In this document: positions 1 through 6,177 of the stretch, piece after piece
How positions within the stretch are numbered: position 1 is the first letter of the stretch
Layout: each line of letters opens with the position of its first letter
Source of the DNA: Pseudomonadota bacterium
GTDB taxonomy: Bacteria > Pseudomonadota > Gammaproteobacteria > Arenicellales > Arenicellaceae
Assembly: GCA_018660405.1 (NCBI GenBank)
Contig: JABJKL010000051.1
Location: forward strand, 1-11,393
DNA: 11,393 nt
Direction: 5' to 3'
Translations under genes and position numbers: made by a program
The notes under the pieces: model-generated
The model's input: the letters and a program-made list of their open reading frames with translations, nothing else
The model's database searches: none
What the model was told of the DNA's origin: nothing

Positions 1-66
1 TCAGATAATCTCTCGTTCACTTTCCCGGTCGCCCAGCTAGCAATACGCGCCTGGAACGAGCTTTAA
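1..66 (+). CDS. Possible C-terminal end of an upstream gene (partial)
   Basis: Frame 1 is open from the window edge to a TAA at 64-66 and reads SDNLSFTFPVAQLAIRAWNEL. The residue mix looks protein-like, and a gene ending about 55 bases before the tRNA would be a normal layout. Only 21 codons are visible, so an open frame by chance is quite possible. I do not recognise the family. The minus strand here has early stops in the frame that ends at position 1. Confidence 0.25.
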   Translation, partial: SDNLSFTFPVAQLAIRAWNEL

Positions 67-106
67 CTGCCGAAAACAGCCCCAAAGGGGCGCGTCTGTT
101 CTCCGC

Positions 107-112
107 TATAAT
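107..112 (+). promoter_or_regulatory. -10 box of the tRNA-Arg promoter
   Basis: A perfect TATAAT lies 9 bases before the first tRNA base, which puts the transcription start almost at the mature 5' end. No good -35 hexamer is visible at 16-18 bp spacing; the sequence there is AAAGGG-like. A small GCCCC-AAA-GGGGC hairpin (79-91) covers the -35 region. The position relative to a certain tRNA makes the call reasonable. Confidence 0.5.
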
Positions 113-121
113 CCAGAATAC

Positions 122-198
122 GTCCCGGTAGCTCAGCTGGATAGAGCAGCCGCCTCCTAAGCGGCAGGTCGGAGGTTCGAATCCTCTTCGGGACGCCA
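122..198 (+). tRNA. tRNA-Arg (anticodon CCT)
   Basis: A complete 77-nt cloverleaf. The acceptor stem is GTCCCGG (122-128) with TCGGGAC (188-194), followed by discriminator G195 and an encoded CCA (196-198). The anticodon stem GCCGC/GCGGC (149-153/161-165) encloses the loop CTCCTAA, so the anticodon is CCT at 156-158, reading AGG codons. The T arm is GGAGG-TTCGAAT-CCTCT (171-187). An encoded CCA fits Gammaproteobacteria. Genes for this tRNA (argW in Escherichia coli) are known integration sites for phages and islands, but no integrase is visible in the window. Confidence 0.97.
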
Positions 199-239
199 GT
201 TCCCTAATGAGACCCCGTAGGGTTTTATTAGGGAACTGG
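196..239. repeat. 13-bp perfect inverted repeat starting in the tRNA CCA end
   Basis: CCAGTTCCCTAAT (196-208) is the exact reverse complement of ATTAGGGAACTGG (227-239). The 18-base loop contains a second small stem, ACCC-CGTA-GGGT (approximately 212-223), followed by TTTATT. It may act as a tRNA terminator or processing signal, though the long stem has no U-tract after it. The inner stem with TTTATT is the more terminator-like element. The stem's first three bases are the tRNA CCA, so the fold would sequester the tRNA 3' end in the precursor. Confidence 0.6.
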
Positions 240-257
240 TATTCTGAATCCGGGTTC

Positions 258-341
258 AACCTCCCCAGGTTCACAATTTCGCCGGACGCGAAATTGCACG
301 GCCAACGGCCGCCCCGAAGGGGTGAGTCTCATAGATGAGAC
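258..341. repeat. Chain of short hairpins in the gap between tRNA and LVIVD gene
   Basis: Five back-to-back perfect stems: AACCT/AGGTT (258-271); CAATTTCG/CGAAATTG with a 7-base loop (274-296); CGGCC/GGCCG (299-311); CCCC/GGGG with loop GAA (312-322); GTCTCA/TGAGAC (326-341). None has a U-tract on either strand, so none is a standard intrinsic terminator, though the minus-strand LVIVD transcript would run into them. The whole gap 199-377 holds no gene that I can support. Confidence 0.5.
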
Positions 342-377
342 GAATGCAATCCTCTTCAGTCTGATCTCCTTAGCCCT

Positions 378-1676
378 TTACTCCTCAGAATACCGCAACA
401 CCCAAACCCCCTGGTTCTTGTGGCTGACAAAGATATTGCCGCGAATATCGACCAGCACGTCTTCACTCTGCAACACAAGTGCGCCTCTGGGTAGCGGCCC
501 GCGCCGTTCCCATGGATCTGGCGGCAGGAACCAACCCACTTCCTGAGGATTGACCGGAGTCGAGATATCGTAAATCCGTAAACCACCATTGAAGTAAGTC
601 AGGTAAACGAGGTCATCCTGATTCTTGACCAGTGAATTGTGCTGCAATTGATTCTGGTTATGTGGGCCGAATCGCCCGCCGTGAGTACAGAAATAATCAG
701 GCGATTCACCTTCCGGCGGCTGTGGCACGGGAAACTGTGATATCAGTCTGGGCTGGCTCACATCGGAGACATCCACGAGTCCCGCAAAGTTCAGAGCTTC
801 CTGACATTCCTCGGCAATGGCTTCGCTATTAACAATCACAAGATTCCTTTCCAGATACGGCGTGGTGGTATGCACCGACAAATGGGTGGGGCCAAACGGT
901 GGAGAGAAATCCAGACGGCCAATCTCTTCGATATTCGCCGGGTCTGAAATATCCGCGATGATAAATCCGGCACCGCCAAAGGGTAAAAATGCGTGGTCGC
1001 CACGCACATCCGCGGGGCCGTGTAGTCGCGCCCTATCGTAGGGATCGGGATCCGATTTCAGCAGACCACCCGGTTGGTATCTGCCAGCTTCCACAGGATT
1101 TGTCGGATCCTCAATATCCACGATCATATACATCTCGCCCCGATAATCTGGATGGTTGGCGGCCAGATGCATGTAACGCCCGCCAAAATAACCGTTGCGG
1201 TGGGTGCCTCCGCCACTGGTGAAACTACCAATTTGTTTCGGATTCAGAGGATCATCAAGACTCCATATCAGTACCGCTTCCGGTGCATGGGGCGACTCTG
1301 GATCACCACCCCAGCCTGCTGAGAGCGCGTTCAACGAAGTAATCATGAGATTGTCGGCGATATCGATCTGCCAGGTACTGGTGTTTTCCGGGCCCTCAAT
1401 AAACTTCACCATTTTGGGATCGGCGGGATCGGTAACATCAAATATGCTCCAGCCCCGATGAAAAAAGTTGGATGTATACATGTACCACCGGTCACCATCC
1501 TGCAAGAGCGACATCTTGAAAGGCGAAGCACCCTGTGCATCAACATAACCGACCACTTCGATGTTCTTGCCGCGATAACCTGCGGGTATTGGATCGGCTA
1601 ACACGGCGGTGGTGAGCCCAAATGAAAGAACAACAGCGAGTGTTGCGCGCGAAACCATAGTCAATAATTTTTTCAT
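378..1676 (-). CDS. Secreted LVIVD-repeat beta-propeller protein
   Basis: A 432-residue protein. Residues 1-27 form a Sec signal peptide: MKKLL start, hydrophobic core at about 12-26, and a VLA cleavage site before Asp28. The mature part holds at least six copies of the LVIVD signature (hydrophobic-D-[IV]-x-DP-x-NP-x-x-[IV]-G), at about residues 77-93, 136-151, 183-199, 237-254, 299-313 and 366-382, as expected of a beta-propeller. Cys291 and Cys330 could form a disulfide. The function of LVIVD proteins is not established; a cell-surface or periplasmic binding role is usual speculation. The start ATG gives the signal peptide, but no clear Shine-Dalgarno site precedes it. It lies 58 bases downstream of hemN on the same strand and could share its transcript, although nothing links the two functions. 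Confidence 0.85.
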   Translation of the reverse strand: MKKLLTMVSRATLAVVLSFGLTTAVLADPIPAGYRGKNIEVVGYVDAQGASPFKMSLLQDGDRWYMYTSNFFHRGWSIFDVTDPADPKMVKFIEGPENTSTWQIDIADNLMITSLNALSAGWGGDPESPHAPEAVLIWSLDDPLNPKQIGSFTSGGGTHRNGYFGGRYMHLAANHPDYRGEMYMIVDIEDPTNPVEAGRYQPGGLLKSDPDPYDRARLHGPADVRGDHAFLPFGGAGFIIADISDPANIEEIGRLDFSPPFGPTHLSVHTTTPYLERNLVIVNSEAIAEECQEALNFAGLVDVSDVSQPRLISQFPVPQPPEGESPDYFCTHGGRFGPHNQNQLQHNSLVKNQDDLVYLTYFNGGLRIYDISTPVNPQEVGWFLPPDPWERRGPLPRGALVLQSEDVLVDIRGNIFVSHKNQGVWVLRYSEE

Positions 1677-1734
1677 AATTAGATAGGAAGTATCACCCTC
1701 GTATTCGTTTGATTAAAATTTACGGTTAAGGCCT

Positions 1735-3096
1735 TTAGATAACTGAACTAAAAATCTGAGTGTCGGGTTCTTTCTGTCGCAACTTTTTATCCAGTGCCAT
1801 ACAAACATTTCGAACAAATGGTCGCCCGGCCTCTGTGACCTTCAATCCGTTCGGACTTATCCCCACCAAATGATCCGACACCATTTCTGACAAAACATTT
1901 TCCAATTCCTGGTGATCGTTGTAGCTGGAATCCCAGCTCGTTTCCATTTTGCACATTACATCCAGGATGAGCTTTCTGATTAAAAGGTCTTCCTGCGTTA
2001 GCAGATGACCTCTAAACACCGGCAATTTGTTCTCGTCAATTAGCTTATTGTATTCCTCTACCACTTTTACATTTTGAGCAAAAGCGCTCCAGGAATCACT
2101 AATAGACGATACTCCTAATCCAATCAGAACCTTTGTTGCGGCCGGGGTGTATCCCATAAAATTCCGGTGGACAGTTCCTGCCTGTACCGCCTTGTAAAGT
2201 TCATCCCCAGGCAGTGCGAAGTGATCCATGCCAATTTCCAAATAACCTGCTTGGGCAAACATTTCTCGTCCTTTTTCATAGAGCGCCCTTTTCTCGCCGT
2301 CGGACGGAAGATCTTTATCGACGTAGCTTCTTTGACCCGGCTTTATCCAGGGCACATGCGCATAGCTATAAAAAGCAATTCTCTCCGGTCGAAGGCTGCT
2401 TACTTGTTTAATGGTCTCTTCAATGCCTTCCAACGTTTGATAGGGCAAACCAAAGATCAGATCATAATTTATAGAGGCGTAACCAATTTTCCTTGCATCT
2501 TCGGTGACTTGCCTTACTTGTTCGTAAGTTTGAAATCGATTAATAGCCGCCTGAACTTTCTCGTTAAAATCCTGAATCCCCAAGCTAATTCTGGTGAAGC
2601 CAAGCTCATACAAGCAGATCAGATGTTCATGGTTTGTATTAGCGGGATGCCCCTCAAAGCTAAATTCCGGATTCGGATGAACCACCGCTTTTTGCAGAAT
2701 TCCGGTAATTAAAATATTAAGATTTTCCGCCGTAAAAAAAGTAGGGGTGCCGCCGCCCAGATGAATCTCTTTAATAGTTGGTTTGGATCCCAAAATATCC
2801 AGATAAAGATCCCATTCCTTTAAAAGCCTGTCGATATAAGGGCCTTCGACTTCGTGTTTAACGGTAATTCTTGTGTTGCAGCCGCAATAAGTACAAAGTG
2901 ACTCGCAAAATGGTAGATGGATGTACAAGCTTATCCCCTCTTCGCTTTCCTTCGTGCTGAGGAAAGTTTGCTTCAAGCTCTGCTTCCATTTCTCCACTGA
3001 AAATTTTCCCTCGTCCCAATAAGGTACCGTCGGGTAGCTGGTGTACCTGGGTCCGGGGACATTATATTTTTCGATCAATTCAGAAGAAGCGGTCAT
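1735..3096 (-). CDS. hemN: Oxygen-independent coproporphyrinogen III oxidase (radical SAM)
   Basis: Decarboxylates coproporphyrinogen III to protoporphyrinogen IX without oxygen, in the cytoplasm, in haem synthesis. The 453 residues match the usual HemN length (457 in E. coli). The N-terminal KYNVPGPRYTSYPT is the HemN trip-wire region. The [4Fe-4S] motif is Cys64-x3-Cys68-x2-Cys71, followed by the HemN-specific Cys73. The SAM-binding GGGTPT lies at 114-119. IGMDHFALP and HRNFMGYT are typical of true HemN rather than HemW. The wording EGHPANT, FYSYAHVPWIK and LIGLGVSSISDSW resembles Bacteroidota HemN as I recall it; E. coli has EIDPRE and NYAHLPTIF at the same places. No Shine-Dalgarno site precedes the ATG, and a TATAAT lies just upstream, so the mRNA may be nearly leaderless. 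A small DUF1127-like ORF ends 32 bases upstream. Confidence 0.95.
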   Translation of the reverse strand: MTASSELIEKYNVPGPRYTSYPTVPYWDEGKFSVEKWKQSLKQTFLSTKESEEGISLYIHLPFCESLCTYCGCNTRITVKHEVEGPYIDRLLKEWDLYLDILGSKPTIKEIHLGGGTPTFFTAENLNILITGILQKAVVHPNPEFSFEGHPANTNHEHLICLYELGFTRISLGIQDFNEKVQAAINRFQTYEQVRQVTEDARKIGYASINYDLIFGLPYQTLEGIEETIKQVSSLRPERIAFYSYAHVPWIKPGQRSYVDKDLPSDGEKRALYEKGREMFAQAGYLEIGMDHFALPGDELYKAVQAGTVHRNFMGYTPAATKVLIGLGVSSISDSWSAFAQNVKVVEEYNKLIDENKLPVFRGHLLTQEDLLIRKLILDVMCKMETSWDSSYNDHQELENVLSEMVSDHLVGISPNGLKVTEAGRPFVRNVCMALDKKLRQKEPDTQIFSSVI

Positions 3097-3104
3097 ATTG
3101 CTAA

Positions 3105-3110
3105 ATTATA
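3105..3110 (-). promoter_or_regulatory. Possible -10 box for hemN
   Basis: The minus strand reads TATAAT here, with the last base 8 bases before the hemN ATG. Transcription would start almost at the start codon, giving a leaderless message, which agrees with the missing Shine-Dalgarno site. No -35 hexamer of quality is seen at 16-18 bp, and no full FNR box (TTGAT-N4-ATCAA) lies nearby. Confidence 0.35.
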
Positions 3111-3128
3111 TCCGTTTAAAAAGTTTTT

Positions 3129-3326
3129 CTACTGCGTTTTTGCAGGTGAGTACCGGTTTGTTGCCACCATAAATCTCGGAAAGTTCATCGCGTTGAGTGT
3201 ATTAGCAAAATTGACTTCCACAAATTCCTTTGCCAGTCCCATATCAGCTATAGATTCCTCATCTATTCGTAATAGGTCAGAATATCGTAACCGGACGGGT
3301 CTATGGGTCTTAACAATAAAGTGCAA
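3129..3326 (-). CDS. Small ORF with weak DUF1127-like motif
   Basis: A 65-codon frame from a TTG, with a stop codon three codons before it, so no longer version exists. Residues 14-36 read RYSDLLRIDEESIADMGLAKE, which fits the DUF1127 pattern L-x-x-[IL]-D-x-x-x-[IL]-AD-[IM]-G-[LV] seen in short proteobacterial proteins. There is no Shine-Dalgarno site and no ATG at a sensible position. It may be a decayed remnant or chance. It lies on the hemN strand and stops 32 bases before hemN, so if real it would be co-transcribed. Confidence 0.25.
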   Translation of the reverse strand: MHFIVKTHRPVRLRYSDLLRIDEESIADMGLAKEFVEVNFANTLNAMNFPRFMVATNRYSPAKTQ

Positions 3327-3480
3327 CGGCCGCTATTACCCGTATTTTCTATTTTACTACGAATCCTGACGTAAACAGTGCGAGTATTGTATGCTTGCCG
3401 AATTCTGCAGAACTGTAATCGCCAATTACTGTACAAAACCCATTAATGGTGCCAAAACTTATTACTAAACTACAACCACT
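3327..3480. other. AT-rich intergenic region before DoxX
   Basis: No gene is visible. A 10-bp palindrome TTCTGCAGAA lies at 3403-3412, and an ACTGTA/TACTGT inverted pair surrounds 3413-3435. These could be part of an operator for the DoxX gene, but no confident -35/-10 pair was found. Confidence 0.3.
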
Positions 3481-3526
3481 TAGGAGATCAACCATGCAAT
3501 TTCTAGGAGATCAACCATGCAATTTC
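3481..3526 (+). repeat. Exact 23-bp tandem duplication of RBS and start codon
   Basis: Bases 3481-3503 and 3504-3526 are identical and directly adjacent. Each copy carries AGGAG, a 7-base spacer, ATG and the first codons CAATTTC. The second copy provides the DoxX start (3517). The first copy (ATG at 3494) is shifted by 23 bases, so it opens another frame, a 25-codon ORF ending at a TAA (3569-3571) inside doxX. Ribosomes therefore have two equal initiation sites, and one gives a short out-of-frame peptide. Confidence 0.95.
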
Positions 3527-3888
3527 TTGATGAATACCAACCACACACCTACGCATTACTACGCATCATAACGGGATTTTTATTCATATGGCATGGCACC
3601 CAAAAGCTATTTGGATTTCCGGTCGAATACCCGTTCGAATTGTCAACGCTTACCTACACTGCTGCTGGTATCGAAATTATTGGAGGTGCGTTAGTAATGA
3701 TCGGTCTTGCTACGCGTCCGGCCGCATTTATCTGTAGCGGCACCATGGCTGTGGCTTACTGGATGCGACACGGAATGAATGACTTTTTTCCAATTCTCAA
3801 TAGAGGTGAGCTAGCTATTATGTTTTGCTTCGCGTTCTTGTACATTGCAGCTAAAGGAGCGGGCATCTGGTCTTTGGATAAAAAATAA
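3517..3888 (+). CDS. DoxX family inner-membrane protein
   Basis: A 123-residue membrane protein with four predicted helices at about 12-28, 47-65, 68-84 and 98-114. The N-terminal RIITGFLFIWHGTQKLFG is the DoxX signature (arginine, then helix 1, then HG-x-QKLFG). The length fits the family. DoxX proteins are linked to membrane redox chemistry, first as a subunit of an archaeal thiosulfate:quinone oxidoreductase, but most bacterial members have no proven substrate. The start follows AGGAG by 7 bases and lies in the second copy of a tandem duplication. A terminator follows at 3911-3956, so it is probably a single-gene unit. Confidence 0.88.
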   Translation: MQFLDEYQPHTYALLRIITGFLFIWHGTQKLFGFPVEYPFELSTLTYTAAGIEIIGGALVMIGLATRPAAFICSGTMAVAYWMRHGMNDFFPILNRGELAIMFCFAFLYIAAKGAGIWSLDKK

Positions 3889-3910
3889 TCCTTATTGAAT
3901 TTGCAAAATG

Positions 3911-3956
3911 AGGGGGATTGCGCAGATCTCGAACAACCCTGTCGCAATCCCTTTTT
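3911..3956 (+). terminator. Intrinsic terminator after the DoxX gene
   Basis: GGGATTGCG (3914-3922) pairs perfectly with CGCAATCCC (3943-3951), with a 20-base loop, followed directly by TTTTT (3952-3956). It is 22 bases after the doxX stop codon. Confidence 0.8.
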
Positions 3957-3982
3957 AGCAGAATTTTACTATCTGCTAAAAA
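3952..3982. repeat. Second hairpin sharing the terminator U-tract
   Basis: TTTTTAGCAGA (3952-3962) is the exact reverse complement of TCTGCTAAAAA (3972-3982), with a 9-base loop. Its 5' arm begins with the T-tract of the preceding terminator. It could base-pair the U-tract of the released RNA or protect the 3' end after read-through. Confidence 0.6.
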
Positions 3983-4087
3983 GTGCCAACCCAAATATAA
4001 TCGTCTAGCACGGTAAGCTGCGCCAAGGATGAGGTTGAACGAGACTAATACAGCCCTACATCGCGTAGCGTTTCTAAAATAAAAAAC

Positions 4088-4096
4088 TGGTATGCT
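4088..4096 (+). promoter_or_regulatory. Possible extended -10 element for the TRAP operon
   Basis: TGGTATGCT fits the extended -10 form TGn-TATnnT and lies 52 bases before the dctQ start. No convincing -35 hexamer is present, which is tolerated in extended -10 promoters. The gap 3983-4147 holds no other support for regulation and no gene. Confidence 0.3.
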
Positions 4097-4147
4097 CCAC
4101 AATTGCATTAATAACATGGCCACTATGGTCGAGAATGGAGGAGGTCC

Positions 4148-4648
4148 TTGCTAGGACGCGTTGCACAAGTCTGCCATGTTGTATCAGCCTTCTGGGTTGT
4201 GGTGCTGGCGTTGATCATATTCGTCGACGTAAGCGGTCGTTACCTGTTTAATGTGCCTTTATTAGGTGCCGTAGAAGTCATCAAAAACTCGGTTGTCTCC
4301 ATTACTTTTCTTCAAATACCCCTTGCCATCTATCGGGGTAAAATGATCAGGACCACTCTGATCTATGATGCGGCAAGTCCCCTTATCAAAAAACATCTGA
4401 GATCCTTTGCCAATATCCTGGGACTGCTATTCTTCCTGGGAACGGCCTTCAGTTCGTGGGGGCCGTTTGTCGAAGCCTGGGCTATTGGCGAATACGAAGG
4501 CGAAGGTGCGCTTCGCGTACCCACCTACCCTGTACGATTCCTGGTCGCACTGACGTCCGCATATGCGGGGTTCGTCTATATGTACCTGCTGTACCTTGAC
4601 TGGACCGGCCAATTATTGCCAGAAAATGATAAGGCCGCCAGCGCCTAA
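4148..4648 (+). CDS. dctQ: TRAP transporter small membrane subunit (DctQ family)
   Basis: The small membrane subunit of a sodium-driven TRAP uptake system for organic acids, working with the DctM subunit encoded 37 bases downstream. It has 166 residues with four helices at about 10-28, 42-62, 86-106 and 128-150. The family's D-x-x-GRYLFN-x-P stretch is at about 27-37, with Glu43 in helix 2 and the conserved [RK]G-x-x-I-[RT] turn at 63-69. The start is a TTG after GGAGG (4137-4141); no in-frame ATG exists upstream before a stop at 4112. An out-of-frame ATG at 4125 opens a 9-codon ORF that runs over this start. No dctP gene for a solute-binding protein lies beside it in this window, so the substrate is open. 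Confidence 0.9.
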   Translation: MLGRVAQVCHVVSAFWVVVLALIIFVDVSGRYLFNVPLLGAVEVIKNSVVSITFLQIPLAIYRGKMIRTTLIYDAASPLIKKHLRSFANILGLLFFLGTAFSSWGPFVEAWAIGEYEGEGALRVPTYPVRFLVALTSAYAGFVYMYLLYLDWTGQLLPENDKAASA

Positions 4649-4685
4649 CCAATTTAGACAACCAGCTTACTAAGAGAAATAACAA

Positions 4686-6005
4686 ATGGGCCCGGAAGTA
4701 GTCTTTTATTCGTTCGCGATTTTGATCACACTGGTTCTAATTGGTGTGCATATTGGTATAGCACTTGGCGTAACCAGTGTTCTGGGCGTTTATCTCATCA
4801 CCAACAATGTAGATATTGCGCTCTCTACACTCGGCACCACCGCTTACGAATCGATACGTAATCATGCACTAGCCGTCATCCCTTTATTTATGTTGATGGG
4901 GGAAATTATCAGTCGATCCGGATCTGCGACCGACCTCTATATGCTCTGTGACCGAGCACTACGCAAACTACCTGGCCGCCTGGCTGTAGCGACGGTCATT
5001 GGCAATACGGCGTTTGCCGCGGTATCCGGGGTCGCGATCGCCTCGGCAGCGACGTTCAGCCGTATCGCCTACCCCGAGATGCGCAGGATGGGATACAAAA
5101 AGTCGTATGCGCTGGGGGTCATCACGGGTAGCGCCTGCCTTGGAATGTTAATACCGCCCAGTGTGCTTATGATTATATGGGCAATACTGACCGAGGGTTC
5201 GGTCGGTGCGCTTTTCATCGCCGGAATTATACCGGGTCTTCTGCTTGGGCTTACATTCGTCGGTTATTGTGTCGTCGCCGCCATGTTGGACCCATCGAAT
5301 GCACCAGCGGCTGATCAAGCCCATGACAAACAATTGCAACAAGATGCGGTTGGATCTGAAATCATCGGTGCACTTGGTGTAGTCACACTGATTCTTGTCG
5401 TACTGGGTGGCTTGTGGGGAGGAATATTTACACCAACCGAGGCCGCCGGATTTGGTGTCCTGTGTAGCGTCCTTATTGGCTGGATCAAGGGGATGCGCAA
5501 ACAGGCTTTTATGGATGCCATTTACGACGCAGGACGATCAACAGCACCGATTATGTTCCTGTTAATTGCCGGCTCTTTATATGCAAGATTGTTGGCCATG
5601 AGTGGCGGCATCAACCTGATTCAGGATATGTTTGTTGGGTCTGGCCTATCTGTTATTGGCATAATGCTTATCATGACCGTGGTCTGGCTACTGCTGGGCG
5701 TGCTTATTGATTCCATCTCTGTGGCCCTGATAACCGCACCCATCTTTTTCCCAATCGCTGTTGCCGCAGGTTTCGATCAAATTGCGTTTGCTATTTATGC
5801 GATTCTTGTTATCGAAGCCGGCTTGCTAACCCCGCCAGTCGGCCTGTTGGTGTTTACCGTCAAAGCCGCTGTGCCTGATTCGTCTATAACACTTGGGGAA
5901 ATATTCAAGGGCGCTATTCCTTACTGGATAATGCTGCTAACCGTTGCGTTGTCGATTCTGGCCTTTCCGGAGTTGGCATCCTGGTTGCCCAACAAAATAT
6001 TTTGA
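4686..6005 (+). CDS. dctM: TRAP transporter large permease subunit (DctM family)
   Basis: The transport subunit of the TRAP system, with 439 residues, close to the family's usual length, and many hydrophobic segments throughout. Family motifs are the SGVAIASAATFSRIAYPEM stretch (about 114-132), GMLIPPS (153-159), GGIFTPTEAAG (245-255) and LTPPVG (381-386); the last two include the paired TP/TPP turns of the substrate and sodium sites. A polar cytoplasmic loop sits at about 203-225. It follows dctQ by 37 bases with a weak GAGA ribosome site. The gene is convergent with the dikinase-like gene, with 172 bases between them. The missing dctP means the binding protein must be encoded elsewhere or the system borrows one. 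Confidence 0.95.
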   Translation: MGPEVVFYSFAILITLVLIGVHIGIALGVTSVLGVYLITNNVDIALSTLGTTAYESIRNHALAVIPLFMLMGEIISRSGSATDLYMLCDRALRKLPGRLAVATVIGNTAFAAVSGVAIASAATFSRIAYPEMRRMGYKKSYALGVITGSACLGMLIPPSVLMIIWAILTEGSVGALFIAGIIPGLLLGLTFVGYCVVAAMLDPSNAPAADQAHDKQLQQDAVGSEIIGALGVVTLILVVLGGLWGGIFTPTEAAGFGVLCSVLIGWIKGMRKQAFMDAIYDAGRSTAPIMFLLIAGSLYARLLAMSGGINLIQDMFVGSGLSVIGIMLIMTVVWLLLGVLIDSISVALITAPIFFPIAVAAGFDQIAFAIYAILVIEAGLLTPPVGLLVFTVKAAVPDSSITLGEIFKGAIPYWIMLLTVALSILAFPELASWLPNKIF

Positions 6006-6015
6006 AAAACCTTAG

Positions 6016-6059
6016 CACGATTGTTGTTTTGTCCTCTCGCGGCGTTAAAAACGTACTCA
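6016..6059 (+). repeat. Copy A of a diverged direct repeat
   Basis: Matches 9079-9123 in the same orientation. CACGATTGTT is identical in both; then TTTTGTC, TCT, GCGTTAA, AACGT and CTCA match, giving about 37 of 46 aligned positions with two small gaps. It lies in the gap between dctM and the dikinase-like gene (6006-6177). That gap holds no gene I can support, though a 53-codon frame from 6002 to 6162 without a ribosome site is open. The frame is not conserved in copy B. Confidence 0.55.
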
Positions 6060-6177
6060 ATCGGTCATTTATGCAATATAAACTCCCTCATTCCGTGCGT
6101 TTTTGCCTTGCCAGAGAACCAAACCCCTGCTCGTGCAAAGGTTTCGCTCTTATCGATAAATAAGCGTCGCGGAAACC

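Noticed and set aside
17..274. 85-codon minus-strand frame across the tRNA
   Set aside because: It is antisense to the tRNA; the SRRGFEPPTCRLGGGCSIQLSY stretch type is a known false ORF of tRNA genes.
2167..2712. 181-codon plus-strand frame
   Set aside because: It lies wholly antisense to hemN, whose motifs are certain, and shows no family features.
122..3960. Genomic island at tRNA-Arg(CCT)
   Set aside because: The tRNA is a known integration target, but no integrase, no second copy of the tRNA end and no phage genes are visible.
6002..6162. 53-codon plus-strand frame after dctM
   Set aside because: Starts with TTG inside the dctM stop region, no ribosome site, and the reading frame is not conserved in the related repeat at 9079.
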